Assembly: GCF_963678835.1 (NCBI RefSeq)
Contig: NZ_OY787470.1
Location: 124,001-188,000 of the forward strand
Direction of reading: 5' to 3'
From: an uncultured Desulfuromonas sp.
GTDB taxonomy: Bacteria > Desulfobacterota > Desulfuromonadia > Desulfuromonadales > Desulfuromonadaceae
DNA: 64,000 nucleotides
Part shown: piece by piece, positions 1 to 8,922 of the stretch
Layout of the letters: each line of letters opens with the position of its first letter
Position numbering within the stretch: position 1 is the first letter of the stretch
Position numbers and translations under genes: made by a program
The notes under the pieces: model-generated
What the model was told of the DNA's origin: nothing
The model's input: the letters and a program-made list of their open reading frames with translations, nothing else
The model's database searches: none

Positions 1-1
1 G

Positions 2-1099
2 TTCGGTGCGGCGCGCCATGTTCTGGAGCTTGCTCATGCTCGGTCGGATTCAGTCCTGACCATGTGCAGTGAATTGATCAAGCTTGTGAATGCCGGCGAT
101 AAAGACCAGAATGTTTCCCTGCTGCTGTCCTCAATGCCGGTGGAGATTCTGCTTGAAAGACTTTTTAATTACGCGGGGATTCCCACCCGGATTGTCAAAG
201 GTCTTTACTTGGAAGAGAACCGCCATAACCTGAAGCTTGCCCCGGTGCTGATCGTCTATGACAGCGGCGGTTGGGTGATGTTTGATCCGGTCTCAGGGGT
301 GCAGGGTCCCCCGGAAAATTTCATGCTGTGGAACCTTGATGATTTCTCGTTGCTTGATGTCAGCGGCGGGCGCAGCTCCAAGGTCAGTTTTGCCGTGACC
401 CGCCAGAGTATTTCCGCCAAGCAGCTGGCGTTTGATGGTCCTGCGGAGACCCGTTTTTCCCTGTTTGACATGCAACGGCTGCCGGTAGAAGAGCAGAATA
501 TGCTCAAGGTGATGTTGCTGTTGCCGCTGGGGGCGCTGGTGGTGGTTTTTATGAATGTCATTGTCGGGGTCCGCACCTCCAGCACCTTTATGCCGATTTT
601 GATCGCGTTGTCCTTTCTGCAGACTGCTTTGCTGCCCGGTTTGATCAGTTTTATCGCCATTGTTTCTTTTGGATTGTTGCTGCGCAGCTACTTGTCCCAC
701 TTCAATCTGTTGCTGGTGGCGCGCATCTCCACCATCGTTATCCTGGTGTTGATGATCATTGTCTTCTCCAGCCTGTTCGGTTATCGGATTGGCTTTAACA
801 CCGGTATGACCGTCACGTTTTTCCCGGTGATCATCATTGCCTGGACCATTGAACGTATGTCGATTCTGTGGGAAGACGAAGGGCCGCGTGAGGTGGTGGT
901 GCAAGGTGGCGGCAGCTTGCTGGTGGCCATCTGTGCCTATCTGCTGATGAGCTGGTCAACGGCCGCCTATCTAAGCTTCAACTTTCCCGAACTCAACCTG
1001 ATCGTCCTCGCCCTGATCATGACCATGGGCAATTACACCGGCTACAAGTGGACTGAGTTGCGTCGTTTCCGGGCGTTGCGGCTCAAGTTGAGGCTGTGA
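2..1099 (+). CDS. UUP1-type membrane protein: inactive transglutaminase-like domain plus 7 TM helices (5' partial)
   Basis: The frame is open to the left edge, so the N-terminus lies outside the window. The first ~110 visible residues resemble a transglutaminase-like fold without an obvious Cys-His-Asp triad (segment with RIVKGLYLE and WVMFDPVSG). From about residue 160 there are seven hydrophobic helices. This matches the family described as inactive transglutaminase fused to seven transmembrane helices. The stop overlaps the start of an ATP-grasp ligase-like gene (TGATG), so the two are translationally coupled. That pairing is the usual context of the family, often together with a retropepsin-like zinc protease gene, which would lie upstream if present. 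The substrate is unknown; a role in handling a glutamylated peptide or envelope component is inference. Confidence 0.85.
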   Translation, partial: FGAARHVLELAHARSDSVLTMCSELIKLVNAGDKDQNVSLLLSSMPVEILLERLFNYAGIPTRIVKGLYLEENRHNLKLAPVLIVYDSGGWVMFDPVSGVQGPPENFMLWNLDDFSLLDVSGGRSSKVSFAVTRQSISAKQLAFDGPAETRFSLFDMQRLPVEEQNMLKVMLLLPLGALVVVFMNVIVGVRTSSTFMPILIALSFLQTALLPGLISFIAIVSFGLLLRSYLSHFNLLLVARISTIVILVLMIIVFSSLFGYRIGFNTGMTVTFFPVIIIAWTIERMSILWEDEGPREVVVQGGGSLLVAICAYLLMSWSTAAYLSFNFPELNLIVLALIMTMGNYTGYKWTELRRFRALRLKLRL

Positions 1100-2061
1100 T
1101 GTTGTTCAAAAGCTTGCGTGACATGGGCATTCTCGGCATGAACGCCCGCAATATTGAGTTCATTGGTCGTTACAATCAGCGCAGTCTCTATCCGCTGGTG
1201 GATGACAAACTCAAAACCAAGAAGCTTGCCCAGCGTTTTGATATCCCCGCGCCAAAGCTGCATTTTGTCATCCGTGAGCAGCACCGGCTGAGAAATGCGG
1301 AAAATCTGTTTCGCAAAATCGACGGCTTTGCCATCAAACCGGCTAAAGGCTCCGGCGGCAAAGGGATTCTGGTGATTCGTGCCCAGGAACAGGGTCGCTT
1401 TGTCACCACTTCGGGGGCGCGTCTTGATCTCAACGATATTAAACGGCATATCTCCAACATTCTGGCCGGGCTGTATTCTCTGGCCGGCACACCGGATGTA
1501 GCGATTGTCGAAGAGCTAGTGGCGTTTTCCGAGATGTTCACCGGCTACTCCTATCAAGGTGTTCCCGATATTCGTATTGTCGTGTTTCAGGGCTACCCGG
1601 TGATGGCCATGCTGCGCTTGGCCACCCAGCGCTCCGACGGCAAGGCCAATCTCCATCAGGGCGCCATTGGCGTCGGGCTCGATATCGCCACCGGCTCCTC
1701 TCTCGATGCTGTGCAGTTCTCCATGCCGCTGGAGATTCATCCCGACACCGGCAAATCGTTGGCGGGTATCGATATCCCCGGCTGGCAGGAGATCCTCTAT
1801 CTGGCGGCACGCTGTTATGATATGACCGGTCTCGGCTATATCGGCACTGATATTGTTCTCGATAGCGGCAAGCGTCCGCTGTTGCTCGAACTCAACGCCC
1901 GTCCCGGCCTGTCGATCCAGGCCGCCAACGGCCAGGGGCTGTTACCGCGTCTGCGCCATATTGAGAACCTGACCGTTAAACACACCAGTGCCGAAGAGCG
2001 GGTTGACTACGTTCTTGCAACGTTCGGATCGACAGCTTCTGTCTCGCCTTATTCTTTTTAA
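1099..2061 (+). CDS. ATP-grasp alpha-L-glutamate ligase-like protein (RimK-related)
   Basis: About 320 residues, beginning at the ATG that overlaps the previous stop; a GTG three bases upstream is also possible. ATP-grasp features are visible: the lysine and glycine-rich loop FAIKPAKGSGGKGILVI in the first third, and the Mg-binding ELNARPGL segment near the C-terminus. The family is the RimK-related alpha-L-glutamate ligase-like group that travels with the 7-TM inactive transglutaminase protein just upstream. Known ATP-grasp enzymes form amide bonds through an acylphosphate. The acceptor here is unknown. The end of the gene is followed by a weak hairpin and T-rich run. Confidence 0.88.
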   Translation: MLFKSLRDMGILGMNARNIEFIGRYNQRSLYPLVDDKLKTKKLAQRFDIPAPKLHFVIREQHRLRNAENLFRKIDGFAIKPAKGSGGKGILVIRAQEQGRFVTTSGARLDLNDIKRHISNILAGLYSLAGTPDVAIVEELVAFSEMFTGYSYQGVPDIRIVVFQGYPVMAMLRLATQRSDGKANLHQGAIGVGLDIATGSSLDAVQFSMPLEIHPDTGKSLAGIDIPGWQEILYLAARCYDMTGLGYIGTDIVLDSGKRPLLLELNARPGLSIQAANGQGLLPRLRHIENLTVKHTSAEERVDYVLATFGSTASVSPYSF

Positions 2062-2073
2062 ATTTTTAGTGAA

Positions 2074-2114
2074 GCGGGTGCTTGATTATATTTTAGGTGC
2101 CCGCCTTCTTTCTT
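2074..2114 (+). terminator. probable intrinsic terminator
   Basis: GCGGGTGC (2074-2081) can pair with GTGCCCGC (2097-2104) over eight pairs including two wobbles, followed by a T-rich run. It separates the ATP-grasp gene from the STAND gene. Confidence 0.45.
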
Positions 2115-2222
2115 AAGTAGTGTTTTATGTTTATATCGTAGTAAAAACGTAGAAAACGTTTGACTCTTGCCTCCTGTTTTTGTATCTATTGTGTAACTTG
2201 GCGGATACGCATGGAGGCTGTC

Positions 2223-5200
2223 ATGAAAAAAGAAGCTCTTTCGTCACGAGCAATTGCCCGTAATATTCCCTTGATTTTGGATGAACTTGGAAAAGCAGAT
2301 CGAGCACGAATAACCGCAGTTTCAGAGTTATTCAAGGATGCAAAAGAGGTCAATCTGGGCCAATTGCTTCAAGAGCTTTTTCCTGATCAGCACTCGCGTG
2401 AGACCGCTCTTACCGCATTGCGTCAGTTTCGTAAACGATTGAGCGATGCCGCTGAAGAAGCTGGCATTCGGTTTAAGCTGGAAGTTGATAGTCTCAAGAA
2501 AAATTCTCCGGACGAAAGAACCTGCTGGTTTATCGGCGAAAGTGGTGCCGAGCAGGCTATTTCAAGATTGGTTGAAGGGGAAACGGCTTTAGTTGATCGT
2601 TCAAGCCAGGGGGCGTATGAAATTCGTGATGATAAAATTGTTATTCGCTATTTTGTGTCTTATGCACATAAGGACAAAAAGCTTAAACAAGACTTCTGTG
2701 AGAGACTGTCAGACCAGCTAAACGTTTCATCCAACTATTATTTTGAACAATGGAATGACGAACTGTTGCTGGTTGGTGATGACTGGAAAGATGAAATTGC
2801 CAAAGCAATTGAGAATTGTCATTTCGGTCTGCTGCTGGTTTCAAACAGCTTTTTGGCAAGTCGTTTTATTACAGAGCAAGAGCTACCCCATTTTGTCCCC
2901 AATAAGCTGGATCGCCCAGAGCCAGGTAAACGAGCTATTCCCGTCGCCTTATCCAAGGTTTTGTTGGATGGAAGCGTTGATCTTAAAGGGCTTCAAACAT
3001 ATCAGATTTTCCACGATCAAGAGGGAAAGCCTTTTTCTCAGAGGCGCGGAGAAAAAAAAGATCAATTTATCAATGAGCTTTTCCAGCAAATTGTTTCAGT
3101 AATAAGCACTCGCTTGGTCGTTCCTGAAAGAAAATCCTATAACTATAAGCGTAGTGAAGAGTTCGAAAGATGTTTTTGCCAAGCTATAGATGAGCGAAGT
3201 TTGGATTGCTATATCGACTCAACGGGATGTATGAGCTCTCTGGATAAATTAAGAGAAGAAGTTGATCCTGAAGAGTTTGATCAACGTATCGATGCCGTTA
3301 CGCAGTTGCTTAATTGGTCCGAAAGCTCTGATTCTCCAGCATACTTTGCCTTGCTGGGCAGCTTGGGTATGGGTAAAACCAGTACCTGTCTTGAATTTGC
3401 CAAACGATTGCTCCATCATCGTAAAAAGAAACCTGAACTTCCCTTGCCAATCTATTTTGACCTGAGACTCCTTGGCGAAAAAGCAAAACAAGAGCCTGAT
3501 CTATCCACCATTATCGAAACCGTATTACGGAAAAGTTGGCGTGGTGGTCTAGAACCCACAGATTTTTCAGCAGCCGAAATCATTGATCTCGTTCAGCTGC
3601 AAGGTGCTATTGCCATCTGGGACGGGATTGATGAAGTTCTTGTTCATTTGACTCCTGCAGGAGGGCAAAGTTTTATTCGTGAATTGCTTCGGTTGTTGCC
3701 ACCTTCCGTCATTCAAAAGAACTCGACTCACGGGAAAATGCTTTTCAGTTGTCGAACGCACTATTTCAGAACGCTCCGAGAACAGAAAAACTTTTTTTTG
3801 GGAGAAGAGCGCGAGGGGATGAAGGTTGAAGATTACCGCGCCTTGATTTTATTGCCTTTTTCCGAAGAGCAGATTCTTCAATATCTTGAAGAGCATGTTC
3901 CTGATCGAGAACCTGAAGAGCTGTTAGATATTATTCAGTCAATTCATAACCTTTCAGAGATGGCAGAGCGTCCCTATACGCTTCGGTTGATCGCGGATCA
4001 GATTTCTCACTTGGAGCAATTAAAGTTGCAGGGTGTGACAGTCACTGGCGTAACGCTTTATCGTCATATGGTGGAATCGTGGCTTGAAAGAGATATTGGC
4101 AAACATCAACTGACCCCTCATCACAAGCAGTTGCTGATGGAGTTTCTAGCTGCTGAGCTGTGGACACAGGGGCGACGGGACTGGGAAATTGATGATCTTG
4201 AACAATGGTTAATTGACTTTTTTGAAAGTCATCCTTCGATTGCCGCTCACTATCATGGAAAAAATCGTGAACTCATAAAAGAAGATTTACGTACGGCGAC
4301 ATTTCTTGTCCGCGAAGGAGAGAAAACTTTTCGTTTTGCACACAGCTCTTTATTAGAGTTCTTTTTAGCCTGCTACTTGTATCGAGCTCTTTGCGAAAAT
4401 CAGATAGAGCGTTGGGACATTGAAGTGGTTAGTCCTGAAACAATTGATTTTTTAGGGCAATTGTTGCTTGAAAGCAATCAAAGAAAAAAAGAAATAGCTC
4501 TTAAGAGTATGTCTGCCATAGCGCGGATGCCTTTAGCACTCAAAGCGAAGAAACTGGTGCTGTCTTATTTTTTAAAATCTTATGGCACAAGTTATCCGAA
4601 GGCTTCGCTTATGGGAGGTGTTTTTGACAAGATTGATCTGAGTGGTGTGAATATAGAAGGTCGTGCGGAACAAAAAATCAACTTTCGATCAACTTCCTGG
4701 CGAGATAGCAATTTGACACAAGCTCGATTTCGTCATGTTGATTTTGGATCAGCTATTTTCAGCGGAAGTGATCTTGTGCGAACAGAGTTTATTGATTGTG
4801 ACATGGTGAGAAATGATTTTAATCATTGCGAATTGGTTGGAACGGTTTTTCGCAAATGTGATTTGACCGCATCATGTTTAGACGATATCAGGTCTTATCG
4901 CTGTAAATTTTTGTATTGCAGGATGGATCAGATGGAAGCCCTGAATCTGAGTCCGCCCTCCATTTTTACTGTGCCAATTGCAAATCAACGTGTTGAAAAA
5001 GTCTTTCAACAAAAGAACAAAAGGCTATTGATAGCAGGAGGACAGATAGGGTCGATAACAACTTTTTGTTTTATTAAAAGTACTTTCTTAGCTTCTGGCG
5101 GATTAGATGGAACGATAAGACTATGGGATCTGCGTAGCGGAGAATGCCTTCAGCTCTTTGAAGGGCATGAAGGGGAGGTCAGCAGTGTTGCCTTTGGTGA

Positions 5201-6941
5201 GAATGGTCAACTAGTATCCAGCGGATTTGATGGGACGATTCGGTTGTGGAATGTGAGCAAAGGAACGTCTTCCAATGTTCTCAAGGGGCATGATGGTGGG
5301 GTTAACAGTGTAGCCTTTGGAGGTGATGGGTCTCTGGTCTCCTGCGGGGATGATGGAACGATACGGTTATGGGATATCGACAGAGGGGTCTGCCGACAAA
5401 TTTTAAATGGTCACGATGGTGGGGTTAACAGGATACTCTTTGGAGGTGATGGGTCTCTGGTCTCCTGTGGATTTGACGGAACTATCCGGATGTGGGACGT
5501 GTGCAGTGGAGCATGCTGTCAAGTTTTTAGAGGTCATGATGGTGAGGTCACTAGCATAGCCTTAGAAAATGACTATTTGGTCTCAGGCGGGGTAGACGGA
5601 ACAATTAAGCTATGGAGTGTGAGCAGTGGAGTATGCCACAAAGTTTTTGAGGCTCATGATGAATGGGTTTCTGATGTAGCCTTTGGAGATGATGGGGTTT
5701 TGGCTTCCTGCGGATTTGACGGAACTATCCGGCTGTGGGACATGTGCAGTGGCGTATGCGATCAAGTTCTTAAAGGTCATAATGGTGAGGTTCACAGTGT
5801 GGCTTATAGCGATAGTGGTTTTTTGGTCTCCTGTGGAGAGGATGGAACTGTCCGATTGTGGGATGTAGGCAGTGGTGTGTGTCACCAGGTTCTCAGAGGC
5901 TATGGATGGATGGTTACCAGTGTAGCCTTAAGGGGAGGCCGTTTAGTTACCGCTGGATTGGATGGGACGATTCGACTTTGGGATGTGAAGAGCGGCACGT
6001 GCTTCATGAATCTCAAGGGTCACGGAGTGTTGATTAACAGCGTAGCCTTTGGAGATGATGGGGTCCTGGCTTCTTGCGGATTTGACGGAACAGTCCGGCT
6101 GTGGGATGTAAGTACTGGAATATGCCGATATATCCTCGATGGTCACGATCAGTGGGTAAATAGTATTGCTTTTGGAGAAGGCGGTCGCTTGGCCTCTGGT
6201 GGCTCAGATGGGACGATACAGTTATGGGATATAGAAAGTGGAGCCTGCCACCAGATTTTTAAGGGGCACGATGGACAGGTTCTTAGCATGGCTTTTGGTA
6301 AAAATGGGGATCTCGCTTCTGGCGGAGCTGATGGATCGATAAAATTATGGGATGTGGGTGATGGAACATGTCGACGGATCCTTGAAGGACATAAAAATGA
6401 GATTAACAGTATAGTCTTTTGTGATAATGATGCCTTAGCTTCTTGCGGAATAGATGGAGCGATTTTTTTATGGAATGTAGATAGTGGGGCATGCCGCCAA
6501 ATTTTTAAGGAAAATGATAGCTGGCAAAACAGCTTGGCCTTTGATAAGAGGGGCCGACTGGCTTCCGCCGGGGCCGATGGGACAGTTCGATTATGGGATG
6601 TGGAGAGCGGAGCATGCCTTAAAATTCTAAAGGGTCATCATGGGTGGGGTTCTGATGTAGCCTTTGGAGAAGGGGAAACTCTGGTTTCCAGCGGAGTAGA
6701 CGGGGTTGTTCGGCTGTGGGATGTTGCGACAGAGACCGAGAAACTGATCCTTGCTTTTTTTGATAAGCACTCTTGGGCCGCTATTGATCCTGTTACTGAA
6801 AATATTTTGCAAGTTTATGGAGACTTTTGGCGTTATCTTTCTTGGAACGTTCCTTATTTAGAAACATCGAATATAGAAATCTTACCCATAGAAAGTTTCG
6901 GCCCTTTGCCCTTAGAGGCAGAAGTCAGAAGTTGTAACTGA
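2223..6941 (+). CDS. TIR-NACHT-pentapeptide-WD40 STAND protein (candidate antiphage receptor)
   Basis: 1572 residues from the ATG at 2223, chosen because GGAGG lies five bases upstream; an in-frame TTG at 2160 lacks such a site. Order of domains: residues ~5-115, a helical segment ending in a hairpin that resembles a winged helix (weak); ~140-290, a TIR domain with FVSYAHKD at 144 and a candidate NADase glutamate E220 in FITEQEL; ~340-700, a NACHT NTPase with Walker A GSLGMGKTS at 379 and Walker B WDGIDE at 466; ~800-900, pentapeptide-like repeats; 956 to ~1520, fourteen WD40 repeats, enough for two seven-blade propellers. Known STAND immune proteins sense a ligand with the C-terminal repeats, oligomerise through the NTPase and switch on the N-terminal effector; bacterial TIR effectors usually consume NAD+. 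An antiphage role is inference. The gene is visibly AT-richer than its neighbours, which suggests horizontal acquisition. Confidence 0.9.
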   Translation: MKKEALSSRAIARNIPLILDELGKADRARITAVSELFKDAKEVNLGQLLQELFPDQHSRETALTALRQFRKRLSDAAEEAGIRFKLEVDSLKKNSPDERTCWFIGESGAEQAISRLVEGETALVDRSSQGAYEIRDDKIVIRYFVSYAHKDKKLKQDFCERLSDQLNVSSNYYFEQWNDELLLVGDDWKDEIAKAIENCHFGLLLVSNSFLASRFITEQELPHFVPNKLDRPEPGKRAIPVALSKVLLDGSVDLKGLQTYQIFHDQEGKPFSQRRGEKKDQFINELFQQIVSVISTRLVVPERKSYNYKRSEEFERCFCQAIDERSLDCYIDSTGCMSSLDKLREEVDPEEFDQRIDAVTQLLNWSESSDSPAYFALLGSLGMGKTSTCLEFAKRLLHHRKKKPELPLPIYFDLRLLGEKAKQEPDLSTIIETVLRKSWRGGLEPTDFSAAEIIDLVQLQGAIAIWDGIDEVLVHLTPAGGQSFIRELLRLLPPSVIQKNSTHGKMLFSCRTHYFRTLREQKNFFLGEEREGMKVEDYRALILLPFSEEQILQYLEEHVPDREPEELLDIIQSIHNLSEMAERPYTLRLIADQISHLEQLKLQGVTVTGVTLYRHMVESWLERDIGKHQLTPHHKQLLMEFLAAELWTQGRRDWEIDDLEQWLIDFFESHPSIAAHYHGKNRELIKEDLRTATFLVREGEKTFRFAHSSLLEFFLACYLYRALCENQIERWDIEVVSPETIDFLGQLLLESNQRKKEIALKSMSAIARMPLALKAKKLVLSYFLKSYGTSYPKASLMGGVFDKIDLSGVNIEGRAEQKINFRSTSWRDSNLTQARFRHVDFGSAIFSGSDLVRTEFIDCDMVRNDFNHCELVGTVFRKCDLTASCLDDIRSYRCKFLYCRMDQMEALNLSPPSIFTVPIANQRVEKVFQQKNKRLLIAGGQIGSITTFCFIKSTFLASGGLDGTIRLWDLRSGECLQLFEGHEGEVSSVAFGENGQLVSSGFDGTIRLWNVSKGTSSNVLKGHDGGVNSVAFGGDGSLVSCGDDGTIRLWDIDRGVCRQILNGHDGGVNRILFGGDGSLVSCGFDGTIRMWDVCSGACCQVFRGHDGEVTSIALENDYLVSGGVDGTIKLWSVSSGVCHKVFEAHDEWVSDVAFGDDGVLASCGFDGTIRLWDMCSGVCDQVLKGHNGEVHSVAYSDSGFLVSCGEDGTVRLWDVGSGVCHQVLRGYGWMVTSVALRGGRLVTAGLDGTIRLWDVKSGTCFMNLKGHGVLINSVAFGDDGVLASCGFDGTVRLWDVSTGICRYILDGHDQWVNSIAFGEGGRLASGGSDGTIQLWDIESGACHQIFKGHDGQVLSMAFGKNGDLASGGADGSIKLWDVGDGTCRRILEGHKNEINSIVFCDNDALASCGIDGAIFLWNVDSGACRQIFKENDSWQNSLAFDKRGRLASAGADGTVRLWDVESGACLKILKGHHGWGSDVAFGEGETLVSSGVDGVVRLWDVATETEKLILAFFDKHSWAAIDPVTENILQVYGDFWRYLSWNVPYLETSNIEILPIESFGPLPLEAEVRSCN
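5088..6740 (+). repeat. 14 tandem WD40-coding repeats (about 123 bp each)
   Basis: Fourteen units each encode a core close to L(A/V)S-x-G-x-DGT(I/V)RLWD, about 41 codons apart. Some units are nearly identical at DNA level: 5676-5740 and 6042-6105 are almost the same, as are the adjacent segments around 5300-5350 and 5420-5470. This points to recent duplication or conversion among the blades. Confidence 0.92.
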
Positions 6942-6969
6942 CATGATTGCTTAATTGGGAGGAATATCC

Positions 6970-8493
6970 ATGTCAAAACCGGTCAGCATGGGACTGAGCA
7001 AATCACTGCTGCTTAAGGGGTTTCAATGCCCGAAAGCATTGTGGCTTACCAAGCGGCCACCGGAGTTCGTGCTGCCCGAGCGCCCCGATCTCGAAGCCAA
7101 GTTTCGCGCAGGCACCGAAGTGGGTATCCTTGCCCAACAGCTTTATCCCGGCGGGGTCGAAGTGCCTTATGAAGGGCTGACCGTTCCGGCCCAGCTGGCC
7201 AAGACCAAAGAACTGATCGAGCAGGGGGCGGACGTCATTTACGAGGCGTCGTTTTCGTTTTCCGCCATCTTTGTCAAGGTCGACCTGCTGGTGCGTGACG
7301 GCGATCAGTGGCAGATTCATGAAGTGAAAATGGGCACCTCGGTTAAGGATGTCAATCTCGACGATGTGGCGATCCAGCACTATGTGTTGAATGGCTGCGG
7401 GCTGTCGATTTCCAAATCCTTCCTCGTCCATATCGACAACAGCTACGTGCGTCACGGTGAGATTGACGTGCAGCAGCTGTTTTGCAGCGAAGAGGTCACC
7501 ACCCAAGTCAAGGTGCGTCTGCAGCACATTCCCGACGGCGTGCGCGAGCTGCGCGAAACCCTGCGCCAGCTCAACGAGCCGGACCTCGACATCGGCCCGC
7601 ACTGTACCGATCCGTTTGAGTGTGATTTCATCCCCTACTGCTGGCAGCACATTCCACCCAACTCGGTGTTCGATCTGCGCGGGCGCGGCATCAACACGTT
7701 TGACCTCTACCGGCGCGGCGTGGTGACCTTTGACGAGATTCCCCTCGACGAACTCAATGCCAAGCAGCGCCAGCAGGTGGAAGCGACGTTACACCAGCAG
7801 GACACAATTCATGCCGAGGGCGTGCAGGCGTTTCTCGACACCCTGTGGTATCCGCTCTATCACCTCGATTTTGAAACCTTCAGCACGCCGATCCCCAAAT
7901 TTGATGGCACCCGTCCCTATCAGCAGGTGTCGTTTCAATATTCCATCCACGCCCAACAGTCTACCGGGGCTGAAGCACAGCATTTTGACTATCTGGCCCC
8001 GCCCAACATTGACCCGCGTCGCGAACTGGTCGAGCAGCTGCTGGCGGTGATCCCGGCAGAGGCGTGCATCCTTACCTACAACCAGAGTTTCGAAAAGGGG
8101 GTGTTGCGTGAGCTGGCCAACCTGTTTCCCGATCTGGCCGACGCCCTCCACCAGCGCATTGACAACATCCGCGACCTGATGGAGCCGTTTCGCAAGCGCG
8201 ACCTGTACCGTTGGCAGATGCAGGGCTCCTACTCCATCAAGGAGGTGTTGCCCGCCATGGTGCCGGAGCTGAATTACCAGGAGCTGACCATTGCCGACGG
8301 CTCAGCCGCCATGCAGGCCTATCACACCATGTGCGCCATGGAGCCGAGTGAAGAGCTGGACCAGCTGCGCCGCGACCTGCTGCGTTACTGTGAGATGGAC
8401 ACCTGGGCCATGGTCAAGGTGCTGGAGGCGTTGATTGAGGTGTCTGTTCCCCACGGAGACACGGAGGCACGGAGAAGTTCAAAACCAGACTAA
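6970..8493 (+). CDS. DUF2779 protein: Cas4/AddB-like Fe-S nuclease fused to DEDD exonuclease-like domain
   Basis: 507 residues from the ATG at 6970, with GGGAGGA about seven bases upstream. The N-terminal half has a PD-(D/E)XK nuclease pattern, D105 ... E118-V-K120, in which the segment after D105 ends in IHEVK. Four cysteines flank it, C20, C212, C218 and C224, an arrangement like the Fe-S cluster of Cas4 and AddB. The C-terminal half has an exonuclease-like motif HLDFETF (D300, E302), a later YNQSFEK segment and D477, consistent with a DnaQ/DEDD fold. The family is annotated only as DUF2779. It starts 28 bases after the STAND gene, so the two may be cotranscribed, but base composition returns to the genome norm here. 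A DNA-processing or defence role is inference. Confidence 0.82.
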   Translation: MSKPVSMGLSKSLLLKGFQCPKALWLTKRPPEFVLPERPDLEAKFRAGTEVGILAQQLYPGGVEVPYEGLTVPAQLAKTKELIEQGADVIYEASFSFSAIFVKVDLLVRDGDQWQIHEVKMGTSVKDVNLDDVAIQHYVLNGCGLSISKSFLVHIDNSYVRHGEIDVQQLFCSEEVTTQVKVRLQHIPDGVRELRETLRQLNEPDLDIGPHCTDPFECDFIPYCWQHIPPNSVFDLRGRGINTFDLYRRGVVTFDEIPLDELNAKQRQQVEATLHQQDTIHAEGVQAFLDTLWYPLYHLDFETFSTPIPKFDGTRPYQQVSFQYSIHAQQSTGAEAQHFDYLAPPNIDPRRELVEQLLAVIPAEACILTYNQSFEKGVLRELANLFPDLADALHQRIDNIRDLMEPFRKRDLYRWQMQGSYSIKEVLPAMVPELNYQELTIADGSAAMQAYHTMCAMEPSEELDQLRRDLLRYCEMDTWAMVKVLEALIEVSVPHGDTEARRSSKPD

Positions 8494-8550
8494 AAAGAGA
8501 TACCGGACCAGTGCTCGGACACACTCCATTTTGTCATCGAAAAGAGCATC

Positions 8551-8632
8551 TGTAGGAGCGAATTTATTCGCGAATTGTTCTGGTCATTGATCCTTATCAT
8601 GATGGGAATTCGCGGCTGAAGCCGCTCCTACA
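8551..8632 (+). repeat. REP-like inverted repeat pair
   Basis: TGTAGGAGCGAATTTATTCGCG (8551-8572) faces CGCGGCTGAAGCCGCTCCTACA (8611-8632). Each arm is itself a small palindrome and the outer TGTAGGAGCG/CGCTCCTACA ends match. This is the form of REP/BIME elements common in intergenic regions. Others of the family were not found in this window. Confidence 0.6.
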
Positions 8633-8661
8633 ATGTACAATTTTAAATATGCTGACGTACG

Positions 8662-8817
8662 AGCAGGATGTTGAAAAAGTCCCGTCCGGGGATTTTTCAA
8701 CGACGCAAGCCGAAAATGCAATTTCTGTCTTGCTCACAAAATCAAGGACTTGAAAACCTTTCCTTGACTTTGATCGCCCGTCCATGGGCTCCACAATCTG
8801 TTTTACAACAGCCTGCT
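8662..8817. mobile_element. MITE-like element with imperfect terminal inverted repeats
   Basis: The left end AGCAGGATGTTGAAAAA and the right end, read in reverse complement as AGCAGGCTGTTGTAAAA, match at 15 of 17 positions. The left end is also part of a long hairpin (8670-8701). The interior carries no credible gene. Its right part (TCCATGGGCTCCA) recurs at about 43503 in reverse orientation and at about 53232, so it belongs to a dispersed family. No clear target duplication is seen. Confidence 0.55.
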
Positions 8818-8922
8818 AGAAGAGTTTCAGAAGTTTTTAGCTTTAAGGTTTTCCTCCGTGTCTCAGTATCTCGTGGTAGAAAAGGCTTTCAATAAAAACA
8901 ATCCCATCATAATGGACTCCTG

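Noticed and set aside
2160-2222. TTG start extending the STAND protein by 21 residues
   Set aside because: No ribosome site, and a perfect GGAGG precedes the ATG at 2223.
5088-6740. Regular repeats here as a CRISPR array
   Set aside because: The units are 123-base coding repeats in frame, without constant direct repeats and unique spacers.
8668-8895. 75-codon frame on the plus strand between the DUF2779 gene and sbcD
   Set aside because: It lies across the MITE-like element and has no family likeness.
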